Below are positions 34,985 to 43,602 of a stretch of 64,000 bases of DNA, piece by piece. The stretch's first letter is position 1. Each line of letters starts with the position of its first letter. The stretch comes from Romboutsia faecis (GTDB lineage: Bacteria; Bacillota; Clostridia; Peptostreptococcales; Peptostreptococcaceae): contig NZ_JACRWE010000002.1 of assembly GCF_014323405.1 (NCBI RefSeq), forward strand, positions 124,001 through 188,000, read 5' to 3'. The translations under genes and the position numbers were made by a program. The notes beneath the pieces are model-generated. The model was not told where the DNA came from and did not search any database. It saw nothing but the letters and a program-made list of their open reading frames with translations.

Positions 34985-36199
34985 GTGGAAAACATAATAA
35001 TTCAACCTGTCTTAGTTGGTGGAGATATAAACTGCTACAGTGTAGCAAGAGCATATCATGAAGCTTATGGTGTAAAATCAATCGCTTTTGGTAGATATGC
35101 TTTAGGTGCAACTAAGGACAGTAATATAATAGATTTTAGAATAGATCCAAGAATAACAGAAGAGGAAGAATTTATAAAAGTATTATTACAAACGGCTGAT
35201 GAATTAGCTGCCCCTAATAAGAAATTAATAATTCACGGATGTACTGATGAGTATGCAGAATTAATAATAGATCATAGAGATATATTATCTGAAAAATATA
35301 TAGTTCCTTATATAGGAAAAGATCTTAAAGAAAAGCTTATAGAAAAAGAGTTATTCTATCAAATGTGTGAAGAAAAGGGATTAGATTATCCTAAAACATT
35401 CATATACTCAAAAGGTGATGAAATAAAAGATTTTGGATTTAAGTATCCAGTTATAATAAAGCCTTCAGATAGTGTATTATTCTGGCAACATCCATTTGAA
35501 GGAATGAAAAAAGCATACCTTGCTAATAACGAAGAAGAGTTTAGAGAAATAACTACTTCAATATATAATGGAAAATATGATAAGAACTTAATAATACAAG
35601 ATTTCATACCAGGTGATGACTCACATATGAGAGTTTTAACTTGTTATTCAGATCAAAATGGTAAAGTTAAGATGATGTGTCTAGGACATGTATTATTAGA
35701 AGAACATACTCCAAAAGGGATAGGAAATCATGCTGCTATAATAACTGAGTATGATGAACCTTTAATGGAAAAGTTTAAAAACTTCTTAGAAAGTATAAAT
35801 TATACAGGTTTCTCGAACTTTGATATAAAATTTGATAGTAGAGATAACACATACAAGGTGTTTGAAATAAACTTAAGACAAGGTAGAAGTAATTTCTATG
35901 TAACTTCTTCTGGAAATAACATAGCTAAGTATGTTGTAGAGGATAGAGTTTATAACAAAGAACTTGATTTAAAAATACAAAAAGAACCTTTCTTCTGGAG
36001 AGTTATACCAAAGAATGTTGTTTATAAATTCGTTAAAAATCAAGACTTAGTAAATCTTGCTAAGAAATTAGATTCAGAAGGAAAGAGTGCAACTTCATTT
36101 GGATACAAAGCTGACTTAAAAGGAAACTTCAAGAGAAGTTGGTATGTATTCTTATATAATATAAATCAAATAAGAAAGTTTAATAAATACTGCAAGTAG
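34985..36199 (+). CDS. ATP-grasp carboxylate-amine ligase, D-aspartate-ligase-like
   Basis: The ~404-residue protein has an N-terminal domain VLVGGDINCYSVARAYHEAYGVKSIAFG. An ATP-grasp core follows: YPVIIKPSDS (~150-160), LIIQDFIPGDDSHMRV, then the metal-binding end FDIKFDSRDNTYKVFEINLRQGRSN. This layout resembles the Aslfm D-aspartate ligases that attach D-Asp to the stem-peptide lysine in Enterococcus and Lactococcus. The next gene is an aspartate racemase and MurE follows, which strengthens that reading. Other ATP-grasp peptide ligases remain possible. GTG 34985 is the start; the upstream GTG (34976) lies inside the AGAGGTGG ribosome site. Confidence 0.85.
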   Translation: MENIIIQPVLVGGDINCYSVARAYHEAYGVKSIAFGRYALGATKDSNIIDFRIDPRITEEEEFIKVLLQTADELAAPNKKLIIHGCTDEYAELIIDHRDILSEKYIVPYIGKDLKEKLIEKELFYQMCEEKGLDYPKTFIYSKGDEIKDFGFKYPVIIKPSDSVLFWQHPFEGMKKAYLANNEEEFREITTSIYNGKYDKNLIIQDFIPGDDSHMRVLTCYSDQNGKVKMMCLGHVLLEEHTPKGIGNHAAIITEYDEPLMEKFKNFLESINYTGFSNFDIKFDSRDNTYKVFEINLRQGRSNFYVTSSGNNIAKYVVEDRVYNKELDLKIQKEPFFWRVIPKNVVYKFVKNQDLVNLAKKLDSEGKSATSFGYKADLKGNFKRSWYVFLYNINQIRKFNKYCK

Positions 36200-36214
36200 A
36201 TTGGTGGTATAAAT

Positions 36215-36922
36215 ATGAAAAACAATAAAACAGTTGGTGTAATGGGTGGATTAGGGCCTATGGCAACAGTGTACTTTTATGACATGGTAGTTAGGCTAAC
36301 AGATGCAAGTATTGATCAAGAACACATAGATATGGTTATCGTAAATAGAGCTACGACTCCAGATAGAACTGACTATATAATTGGTAAAAGCACTAATAGT
36401 CCTAGTGAAGTATTGAAAAAAGATGCTAAAAAATTAGAGTCTTTTGGAACTGATTTTTTAGTTATAACTTGCAATACAGCGCATTATTTCTATGATGAAA
36501 TTAAAAATAGTGTAAGCATACCTGTTTTAAATATAATAGAAGAAACTGTAAAACATGCAAAAGAACAAGGACATAAAAAATTAGGTATATTAGCAACTAC
36601 AGGTAACATAAAAACTAAGTTATATCAAAATATGTGTCAAAAGCATGAGATAGAGTTCATGATTTTAGATGAAAATAGACAATCATATATAATGTCTATA
36701 ATATATGATGATATAAAAAGTGGAAAATCTGCAGATATGAATAAGTTCAACAGCATAGTAGATTATTTAAAAGAGAATGATTGTGATGGTGCAATTTTAG
36801 GTTGTACTGAGCTATCGATTTTAAAAAATGATAATCATCTAGACAATGAGTTTTATATAGATTCTCTAGAAGTGCTAGCTGTAAAAACTATAGAAAACTG
36901 TGGAAAGAAAGTGAAAAGATAA
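36215..36922 (+). CDS. Aspartate/glutamate racemase family protein
   Basis: The 235-residue protein has both catalytic cysteines of the family: C-N-T-A in [10 protein letters not shown] (~87) and C-T-E in AILGCTELS (~194). It starts [14 protein letters not shown], and residues ~45-54 read [10 protein letters not shown], as in aspartate racemases (the glutamate racemase MurI differs here). It interconverts L- and D-aspartate, or possibly glutamate. It is 15 bases behind the ATP-grasp ligase in the same operon, so it can supply that enzyme with D-aspartate. A terminator at 36935-36964 closes the pair. Confidence 0.92.
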   Translation: MKNNKTVGVMGGLGPMATVYFYDMVVRLTDASIDQEHIDMVIVNRATTPDRTDYIIGKSTNSPSEVLKKDAKKLESFGTDFLVITCNTAHYFYDEIKNSVSIPVLNIIEETVKHAKEQGHKKLGILATTGNIKTKLYQNMCQKHEIEFMILDENRQSYIMSIIYDDIKSGKSADMNKFNSIVDYLKENDCDGAILGCTELSILKNDNHLDNEFYIDSLEVLAVKTIENCGKKVKR

Positions 36923-36934
36923 TAAATTTAAGTG

Positions 36935-36964
36935 AATAGAGTAGTGTAAAGCTACTCTATTTTT
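36935..36964 (+). terminator. Terminator of the ligase/racemase operon
   Basis: AATAGAGTAG pairs with CTACTCTATT across a 7-base loop, followed by TTT. Confidence 0.85.
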
Positions 36965-37032
36965 AAGAAATAAATTCTTGTATTATTTTCATATTTAACT
37001 AGCATTTACCGAATAAAAAGTAAAAAAATATA

Positions 37033-37041
37033 TGATATACT
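37033..37041 (+). promoter_or_regulatory. Extended -10 promoter of murE
   Basis: TGATATACT (TGn-TATACT), 38 bp upstream of the murE start codon. The -35 region is weak. Confidence 0.5.
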
Positions 37042-37079
37042 ACAAATTATAAACTTGCTAAAGAAAAGGAGGGCTTAAG

Positions 37080-38570
37080 ATGAAATTATTTAATGTTATG
37101 GAAGATGTGAAATTTAAGTCTAATAAGCCTTGGGAAGAAATAAAGAATACAGAAATAAAAGATATAGCGTACAATTCTTCAAAGTGTGAAGATGAATATA
37201 TATTTGTTGCGATAAAAGGTGAAACAGTAGATGGACATAAGTACTGTGAAGATGCGTATAAAAGAGGATGCAGAGTATTTATATTAAATGATGATATAAG
37301 CTTAGGTGAAGATGCTATAAAATTATTTGTTGAGGACAGTAGAATAGCTTTATCAAAAATGTCTGCAAACTATTTTGGTAATCCATCAAAAGAGTTAAAG
37401 GTTATAGGTGTTACTGGTACTAAAGGTAAAACTACAATAACAAACTATATAAGTGCAGTTTTAAACTCATCTGGATTAAATACTGGAGTTATAGGTACTA
37501 ATGGTACTTTTTACAATGGAGTAAGTGAAAAAACTGTCAATACAACTCCAGAAAGTTATGAGCTTCACAGAATATTTAGAACTATGTTAGATAATGGAGT
37601 TCAGTGTGTTTCTATGGAGGTCTCATCAGGTGGAGTAATGATGAATAGAGTTGAAGATGTAGATTTTGATATAGCTATATTCTCAAATTTATCACCAGAC
37701 CATATAGGACCAAAGGAACATCCAACATTTGAACATTATTTAGAGTGTAAATCTAGATTATTTACTTTAGCTAAACATGGAATAATAAATATAGATGATG
37801 AGCATGCAGAAAAAATAATAGACAAAGCAACTTGTGATGTAGAAAGATTTTCTATAGTGAAAGATTCAGATGTAATGGCTAAAAATATAGAATACTCTAA
37901 AGAAATAGATTCTTTAGGTGTAAGCTTTACTTGTCATACAAAGAATGAAGATTTAAATTGCTATATATGCTCACCAGGTGAATTTAGTATATATAATGCA
38001 TTAGCTGTAATAGCTGTTTGTAGATATCTAGAAATAGATCAAGATATTATGATAGGTTCGCTAAAAAAAGCTAAGGTTAATGGTAGAGTAGAAGTTTTAC
38101 CTATACTTCCGTATGCAACTGTAATAGTTGATTATGCTCACAATGGAGTTAGTTTAGAAAATATACTTCAAACGTTAAAAAAATACGATCATAATAGATT
38201 AATATGTTTATTTGGTTCAGTAGGTGGAAGAACAGAAATAAGAAGAAAAGAACTAGGTGATGTTGCTGCGAGAGAATGTGACTTGTGTATATTAACTTCT
38301 GATAATCCTGATTTTGAAGATCCTATGAATGTAATAAGAGATATAGCAAAGTCTTTTGAAGGTACAGGCTGTGAATATATAGTGGAGCCAGATAGAAGAG
38401 TTGCTATAGAGATGGCTATAGAGATGGCTAAAGAAGGTGATATGATAGTGTTTGCTGGAAAAGGACATGAAACATATCAGCTGATTAAAGGTGAAAGAAT
38501 ACCATTTAGTGAAAAAGAAATAGCTATAAATGCTGCTAAGAAGTTAAAAGAGGCAGCTGTAATAATATAG
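37080..38570 (+). CDS. murE: UDP-N-acetylmuramyl-tripeptide synthetase (MurE-type)
   Basis: The 496-residue Mur ligase has GVTGTKGKTT (ATP loop, 110-119) and NTTPES (154-159). VDYAHNGVSLENIL, GSVGGRTEIRRKELG and FAGKGHE.YQ complete the family signature. It adds the third residue of the peptidoglycan stem to UDP-MurNAc-L-Ala-D-Glu. The specificity motif reads D408-N409-P410-D411; meso-DAP-adding enzymes normally have DNPR, with the Arg contacting DAP. YAHNG is also the form I associate with lysine-adding MurE of lactic acid bacteria. L-lysine is therefore the likelier substrate, though unproven. murE is absent from its usual place between spoVD and murF, so this is probably the only copy. Confidence 0.9.
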   Translation: MKLFNVMEDVKFKSNKPWEEIKNTEIKDIAYNSSKCEDEYIFVAIKGETVDGHKYCEDAYKRGCRVFILNDDISLGEDAIKLFVEDSRIALSKMSANYFGNPSKELKVIGVTGTKGKTTITNYISAVLNSSGLNTGVIGTNGTFYNGVSEKTVNTTPESYELHRIFRTMLDNGVQCVSMEVSSGGVMMNRVEDVDFDIAIFSNLSPDHIGPKEHPTFEHYLECKSRLFTLAKHGIINIDDEHAEKIIDKATCDVERFSIVKDSDVMAKNIEYSKEIDSLGVSFTCHTKNEDLNCYICSPGEFSIYNALAVIAVCRYLEIDQDIMIGSLKKAKVNGRVEVLPILPYATVIVDYAHNGVSLENILQTLKKYDHNRLICLFGSVGGRTEIRRKELGDVAARECDLCILTSDNPDFEDPMNVIRDIAKSFEGTGCEYIVEPDRRVAIEMAIEMAKEGDMIVFAGKGHETYQLIKGERIPFSEKEIAINAAKKLKEAAVII

Positions 38571-38575
38571 ATAAT

Positions 38576-38615
38576 AATAAAAGAATTTTAATTATTTAAT
38601 TAAAATTCTTTTATT
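38576..38615 (+). terminator. Terminator after murE
   Basis: A 19-bp perfect stem, AATAAAAGAATTTTAATTA against its complement, with a 2-base core loop, ending in a T-rich stretch. It can work in both directions. Confidence 0.8.
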
Positions 38616-38636
38616 AATTAAGCGGGGGAGAAATAA

Positions 38637-39473
38637 ATGAACAATATAGTAAATTCATCATGGTTAAAAGATAACTTGAATAGCGAAAAAATAGTAATAG
38701 TTGATACACGATTTAACCTTATGGACAAGGAATATGGAAAAAGAAGTTATGAATCATCTCATATAAAAGGTGCCGTAAGGATTGATATTGAGACACAGTT
38801 ATCAAGTGAAGTTAAAAAACATGGTGGAAGACATCCGTTACCATCAATAGAAGAACTTCAAAAAACTTTTGAAAATATAGGAATTAGCAATGATTCGATT
38901 GTTGTAGCTTATGATGAAGGTGATCTATCAGGACCTTCAAGACTTTGGTGGATACTAAAATACTTAGGTCATGAAAAGGTTTATGTACTTGATGGTGGTA
39001 TAAATGAATTTATAAAAATAGGTGGAGAGGTTTCTAATGAAACTCCAGTTATAAAAAAAGGAAGCTTTAATGTAAATGTCAATAAAAATATGAAAGTTGA
39101 TATGGAATATGTTAGAAGTTGTGTAAATAAAGAAAATGTAGCTATAATCGATTCAAGAGAAAATGTAAGATATATTGGAGAATTCGAACCGGTAGATAAA
39201 AAATGTGGACATATACCAAGTGCTCTTAATTTTTTCTGGATGGATGTATTAGATAATAATAAAGGTAAGTATACTTTAAAAAGTAAATCTGACTTAGAGA
39301 AACATTTCGAAGAATTATACAAATTTGATGAAGTAATAGTTTATTGTGGATCAGGTATAACTGCTTGCCCTAATTCTTTGGCTTTGACAGAAGTAGGGAT
39401 AAACCATAAAGTTTATACAGGTAGTTTTAGTGACTGGATAAGCTACGATGATAATAAGGTAGATGTAAAATAA
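38637..39473 (+). CDS. Sulfurtransferase with two rhodanese domains
   Basis: The 278-residue protein has tandem rhodanese domains: an inactive N-terminal one (VDTRFNLMDKEYG, ~20-130) and an active C-terminal one (~150-270). The persulfide cysteine is C237 in VIVYCGSGITA, and the CGSG(I/V)T loop is the mercaptopyruvate-sulfurtransferase form. It moves sulfane sulfur to an acceptor such as cyanide or a thiol; the physiological acceptor is unknown. GGGGGAG precedes the ATG. It is flanked by strong hairpins at 38576-38615 and 39483-39520, so it is a single-gene unit. Confidence 0.92.
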   Translation: MNNIVNSSWLKDNLNSEKIVIVDTRFNLMDKEYGKRSYESSHIKGAVRIDIETQLSSEVKKHGGRHPLPSIEELQKTFENIGISNDSIVVAYDEGDLSGPSRLWWILKYLGHEKVYVLDGGINEFIKIGGEVSNETPVIKKGSFNVNVNKNMKVDMEYVRSCVNKENVAIIDSRENVRYIGEFEPVDKKCGHIPSALNFFWMDVLDNNKGKYTLKSKSDLEKHFEELYKFDEVIVYCGSGITACPNSLALTEVGINHKVYTGSFSDWISYDDNKVDVK

Positions 39474-39482
39474 AAATATATG

Positions 39483-39520
39483 AGAATTCGCTTTCTGTTT
39501 ATAAGGAAAGCGAATTCTTA
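39483..39520 (+). terminator. Hairpin between the sulfurtransferase and lytS-like genes
   Basis: GAATTCGCTTTC (39484-39495) and GAAAGCGAATTC (39506-39517) form a perfect 12-bp stem, followed by TTATT. It lies only 15 bp before the next start codon. Confidence 0.75.
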
Positions 39521-39534
39521 TTAAAGGAGATAGT

Positions 39535-41193
39535 ATGGAAAAAGGTACAATTCTTTTAGCATTGATAGAAAAATCAAGTTTAATAATCGTATTGTTTATA
39601 ATAATATCTAAGTTAAAAGGATTTAAATATATATTTCAAAAAGATAGACATAATATAAAAGATTTAATAATCATATCTATAATTTTTAGTGTTATAGGTA
39701 TGTTAGGAACTTACAATTATATAGATGTAGATGGTGCAAGAGCTAATACTAGAATAATAGGGACTGTATCAGGAGGTATATTATTTGGACCTTTTGTAGG
39801 TATAACATCGGGAATTATAGCAGGTTTTAATAGATATATTATAGATATAAATGGAATAACATCACTACCATGTTTTATATCAACTGTATTCGCAGGTATA
39901 TTATCAGGTATACTTAGCAAAAAGGTAAAAGATGAAAATAAGTGGTTTTATGGAATATTATGTGGAATAATTAGTGAAAGTATAGGAATGTTTCTTATAT
40001 ACTTATTAGCAAGTCCTCACAATACTGCGATAAATATAATAAGACAAATATATGTACCGATGATAGTAGGACAAGTTGGTATAGGTCTTTTAGTAACAAT
40101 ATCCCAATCTATAAAAAGAGAAAAGGATGAAATAGCAGCCTTTCAATCTATGCTAGCGCTTAATATAGCAAATAAGACTTTACCTTATTTTAGAACTATA
40201 AATGAAGAGTCTTTAGAAGAAATATGTAGAATAATAAAAGAAGAAATAAACTCTGATGCAGTAAGCATTACAGATACTAATAGGATACTAGCTTATGTAG
40301 GAAAAGGAGAAGAAGTATTTAAAGGAAATAATCTATCAATAAGTTCTATAACAAAAGAAGCCTTAGATAATAATAAAATATTAAATATAAAAGTTGATAA
40401 GGATGAACAATCTTTAAGTGAGAAAATAAATTTAAAAACAGCGCTTATTATACCATTAACTGATTCTCAAGGTGTTATCGGTAGTTTAAAAATATATTAT
40501 ACAGAAAAGCATAATATGAGTTTCTCAAAAAAATCTTTAGCAATAGGATTATCTAATATAATTTCAACGCTTATGGAAATATCTAAAATTGAAAAAATAA
40601 AGGAAGCTAAAAATAAAGCAGAAATAAAAGCATTACAAACACAAATAAATCCTCATTTTTTATTTAATGCTTTAAATACAATAACCTCTTTTATAAGGAT
40701 AAATCCAGATAAAGCAAGAAGTTTAATAATTAATTTATCAACATATATGAGATATAATTTAGAAGTTAATAGTAATTTGATTGATATAAATAAAGAATTA
40801 GAACAAGTTAAAGCATATGTTGAAATTGAACAAGCAAGATTTGGAGATAAATTAAAGGTTATATATGATATAGATGAAGATATAGATGTTAAAATTCCTA
40901 GCCTTATAATACAGCCATTAGTAGAAAATGCAATTATTCATGGTATAAGAGAAAATGGTGGAAGTGGAACTGCTAAAATATCTGTAAAAAAAGAAAATGA
41001 TAAAATTAAAGTATGTGTTGAGAATGATGGTATAAGTATAAATGATAATATAATAGAAAAAGTTTATAATGATAATATGCCAGAAAATAAGATAGGGCTT
41101 TACAATGTCCATTTAAGATTAAAATTAATATATGATAAAGGGCTTACCATAAACAAATTAAACCCAGGAACTAAAATAGAGTTTTATATTTAG
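39535..41193 (+). CDS. LytS-family sensor histidine kinase
   Basis: The 552-residue protein has an N-terminal 5TM-5TMR_LYT membrane sensor (~1-195, with DVDGARANTRIIGTVSGGILFGPFVG). A GAF-like domain (~205-345) follows, then the LytS-type phosphorylation segment LQTQINPHFLFNALNTI (~363-379) and an ATPase domain (LVENAIIHGIRENGG). It senses an extracellular cue and phosphorylates the next gene's regulator. The operon partner is LytTR and the gene after is cstA, as in the pyruvate-sensing BtsSR/YpdAB systems. Pyruvate or a related carbon source is therefore the likely signal. Confidence 0.93.
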   Translation: MEKGTILLALIEKSSLIIVLFIIISKLKGFKYIFQKDRHNIKDLIIISIIFSVIGMLGTYNYIDVDGARANTRIIGTVSGGILFGPFVGITSGIIAGFNRYIIDINGITSLPCFISTVFAGILSGILSKKVKDENKWFYGILCGIISESIGMFLIYLLASPHNTAINIIRQIYVPMIVGQVGIGLLVTISQSIKREKDEIAAFQSMLALNIANKTLPYFRTINEESLEEICRIIKEEINSDAVSITDTNRILAYVGKGEEVFKGNNLSISSITKEALDNNKILNIKVDKDEQSLSEKINLKTALIIPLTDSQGVIGSLKIYYTEKHNMSFSKKSLAIGLSNIISTLMEISKIEKIKEAKNKAEIKALQTQINPHFLFNALNTITSFIRINPDKARSLIINLSTYMRYNLEVNSNLIDINKELEQVKAYVEIEQARFGDKLKVIYDIDEDIDVKIPSLIIQPLVENAIIHGIRENGGSGTAKISVKKENDKIKVCVENDGISINDNIIEKVYNDNMPENKIGLYNVHLRLKLIYDKGLTINKLNPGTKIEFYI

Positions 41194-41203
41194 GAGATAG
41201 TAT

Positions 41204-41929
41204 ATGAAGTCGATAATAGTAGAAGATGAATTTCCGGCAAGAGAAGAATTAAAATATTTTATAAATAATTTTAGTAATATAGATATATTAGCTGAGTTTG
41301 ATAATGGTTTAGATGTATTAAAATTTATTCAAAATAATTTTGTTGATGTAATATTCTTAGATATAAATATACCTCAGTTTGATGGTATGTTACTTGCAAA
41401 AACAATAAGTCAATTTAAAGATAAACCTAAAATAGTATTTATAACAGCGTATAAAGAACATGCTGTGGATGCATTTGAGTTAGACGCGTTTGATTATGTA
41501 TTGAAGCCTTATTCAGATGATAGAATAAAAGCAACTTTAAAAAAACTTGAAAAAGCTGAAATAAAAAATGATGAAATTATAAATATAAACACTACAACCT
41601 TAGGTAATTTAACATTATGGAAAGATAATAAATTAGTAGTAGTAAATATTGAGGAGATATATTACTGTGAAGCTAGAGAAAGGGAAACTTTAGTATATAC
41701 CAAAGATGGTCAATATATTTACAAAAATTCTATGGTTGAGTTTGAAAAAAAGCTAACTTCAGAGAAGTTTTTTAAAACTCATAGATCTTATATTGTAAAT
41801 GTAAATAAAATAAAAGAAATAATTCCGTGGTTTAACTCCACTTATAAATTAAAATTAAATGGAATTGAAAATGATATATATGTAAGTAGAAGTAAAATTA
41901 AAGAATTTAAAAAACTCATGAATATATAA
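41204..41929 (+). CDS. LytTR-family response regulator
   Basis: The 241-residue protein has a receiver domain with acidic pocket E7-D8 and phospho-acceptor D53 in VDVIFLDINIPQFDG, lysine in LKPYS near 103. A LytTR DNA-binding domain (~135-240) follows, with EARERETLVYT and FFKTHRSYIVNVNKIKEI. It lies 11 bases behind the kinase and 120 bp before cstA. Its likely target is the direct repeat at 41926-41960, which begins at its own stop codon. Confidence 0.95.
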   Translation: MKSIIVEDEFPAREELKYFINNFSNIDILAEFDNGLDVLKFIQNNFVDVIFLDINIPQFDGMLLAKTISQFKDKPKIVFITAYKEHAVDAFELDAFDYVLKPYSDDRIKATLKKLEKAEIKNDEIININTTTLGNLTLWKDNKLVVVNIEEIYYCEARERETLVYTKDGQYIYKNSMVEFEKKLTSEKFFKTHRSYIVNVNKIKEIIPWFNSTYKLKLNGIENDIYVSRSKIKEFKKLMNI

Positions 41930-41960
41930 ATGCATTTCATGTAAAATAAATGCATTTCAT
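41926..41960 (+). promoter_or_regulatory. Tandem direct repeat before cstA, likely LytTR binding site
   Basis: ATAAATGCATTTCAT occurs twice with no mismatch (41926-41940 and 41946-41960), spaced 20 bp start to start, about two helical turns. LytTR regulators bind paired direct repeats spaced close to two turns. Each copy also contains the palindrome AAATGCATTT. The first copy overlaps the stop codon of the LytTR gene. Confidence 0.7.
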
Positions 41961-42051
41961 ACAAAAAAACTTCTTATTATTTAGGAAAAACGTTATTCTT
42001 AAAGAGCATTAATAATAAATAAAATAAATTTTCGAATAAGGAGAAAACGGT

Positions 42052-43491
42052 ATGATAACATTTATAACTTGTTTAGCAATTCTTATAATCGGATACTTTA
42101 CTTACGGTACTTATGTATCAAAGTCAGTAAAATTAGACGATTTAAATACTACTCCAGCAGTAAAATTAGAAGATGGTGTAGATTATATGCCAATGCCTTG
42201 GCATAAAGTATTCTTAATACAATTCTTAAATATAGCAGGGACAGGTCCTATATTTGGTGCTATAATGGGAGCATTATTTGGTCCAGTAGCATTTTTATGG
42301 ATAACGTTTGGAACAATATTTGCAGGTGGAGTACATGACTTCTTCTCTGGGGTTATATCAATGAAACATGATGGTACTTCAGTATCAGAAATAGTTGGTA
42401 TATACTTAGGCGATGGTATGAAAAACGTTATGAGAGTATTCTCAGTTATACTTTTAATATTAGTTGGTACAGTTTTCGTTACATCTCCAGCAGGATTATT
42501 AACATCTATGACTGGAATAGATAAAACTATATGGGTAGTTTTAATAATAGTATACTATATAGTTGCGACAGTTTTACCAGTAGATAAGGTTATAGGTAAG
42601 ATATATCCAATATTCGGTGCATCACTATTATTCATGGCAATAGGTTTAGCTGGAGCTATGATAGTAGGTCACTTTAATGGAAGTATGGTAATGCCTGAGA
42701 TGACACTACAAAATTTACATCCAAGCGGATTATCTGTATTCCCATTCTTATTTACAACTATAGCTTGTGGAGCTTTATCAGGATTCCATGCTACTCAATC
42801 ACCAATGATGGCAAGATGTATAAATAGAGAATCTGAAAGTAAAAGAGTATTCTATGGAGCTATGGTAGTGGAAGGTATAGTTGCTTTAATATGGTGTGCT
42901 GTTACAATAGCATTCTTTGGAGAAGGTGGAGCAATACAAGCAGCTCTTGATAGCTTTGGAGGTCAATCAGGGGTAGTTGGTATGATATCTAAAGAATTAT
43001 TAGGACCAATAGGAGCAGTACTTGCAGTACTTGGAGTTGTTGCTTGTCCTATAACTTCAGGAGATACAGCATTCAGAAGTGCTAGACTTACAATAGCTGA
43101 TGCTTTCAATATAAAGCAAGAAGGATTATTAAGTAGATTTAAATTAGCTATACCATTATTTGTAGTTTGTATATTCTTAACTACAATAGACTTTAACATA
43201 ATATGGAGATATTTTGCTTGGTCTAACCAAACACTAGCTACTATATTCTTATGGACAGCTACTGTTTACTTATTAAAGAACAAAGGTAACCATTGGATAA
43301 CTTTAATACCAGCAACATTCATGAGTTCAGTATGTATGTCATATATATTACAAGCTCCAGAAGGATTTAAGTTAAATGCTCAATTCTCTAATATAGCTGG
43401 TGTAATATTTGCTGTAGTATTATTTGTTTTATTCATGCTGAATATAAATAAATTTAAAGCAAATACTGAAAAAGAAGCAAAAATTTCTTAA
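42052..43491 (+). CDS. cstA: CstA-family carbon-starvation/pyruvate transporter
   Basis: The 479-residue protein has about 13 hydrophobic segments and the CstA opening AGTGPIFGAIMGALFGPVAFLWI. A DGTSVSEIVG loop and a conserved ACPITSGDTAFRSARL region are also present. The short (~480) form is the one paired with LytS/LytTR systems. Family members import pyruvate or peptides under carbon limitation. Directly downstream of a LytS/LytTR pair and its tandem repeat, it is most likely the pair's target. The terminator is at 43504-43533. Confidence 0.95.
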   Translation: MITFITCLAILIIGYFTYGTYVSKSVKLDDLNTTPAVKLEDGVDYMPMPWHKVFLIQFLNIAGTGPIFGAIMGALFGPVAFLWITFGTIFAGGVHDFFSGVISMKHDGTSVSEIVGIYLGDGMKNVMRVFSVILLILVGTVFVTSPAGLLTSMTGIDKTIWVVLIIVYYIVATVLPVDKVIGKIYPIFGASLLFMAIGLAGAMIVGHFNGSMVMPEMTLQNLHPSGLSVFPFLFTTIACGALSGFHATQSPMMARCINRESESKRVFYGAMVVEGIVALIWCAVTIAFFGEGGAIQAALDSFGGQSGVVGMISKELLGPIGAVLAVLGVVACPITSGDTAFRSARLTIADAFNIKQEGLLSRFKLAIPLFVVCIFLTTIDFNIIWRYFAWSNQTLATIFLWTATVYLLKNKGNHWITLIPATFMSSVCMSYILQAPEGFKLNAQFSNIAGVIFAVVLFVLFMLNINKFKANTEKEAKIS

Positions 43492-43503
43492 TATATAATA
43501 TAT

Positions 43504-43533
43504 AAGGTAAACTCCTAGGAGTTTACCTTTTTT
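43504..43533 (+). terminator. Terminator of cstA
   Basis: A near-perfect palindrome, AAGGTAAACTCC against GGAGTTTACCTT, followed by TTTT. Confidence 0.85.
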
Positions 43534-43571
43534 ACTTATTTACAGTATAAAAATTTATTTAATTTAAATAT

Positions 43572-43602
43572 AAAAAAAGTTGCTAAAAAGCAACTCTTTT
43601 AT
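43572..43602 (-). terminator. Terminator of ychF
   Basis: On the minus strand AGAGTTGCTTTTTAGCAACT forms a short hairpin followed by a T run, directly after the ychF stop codon. Confidence 0.7.
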
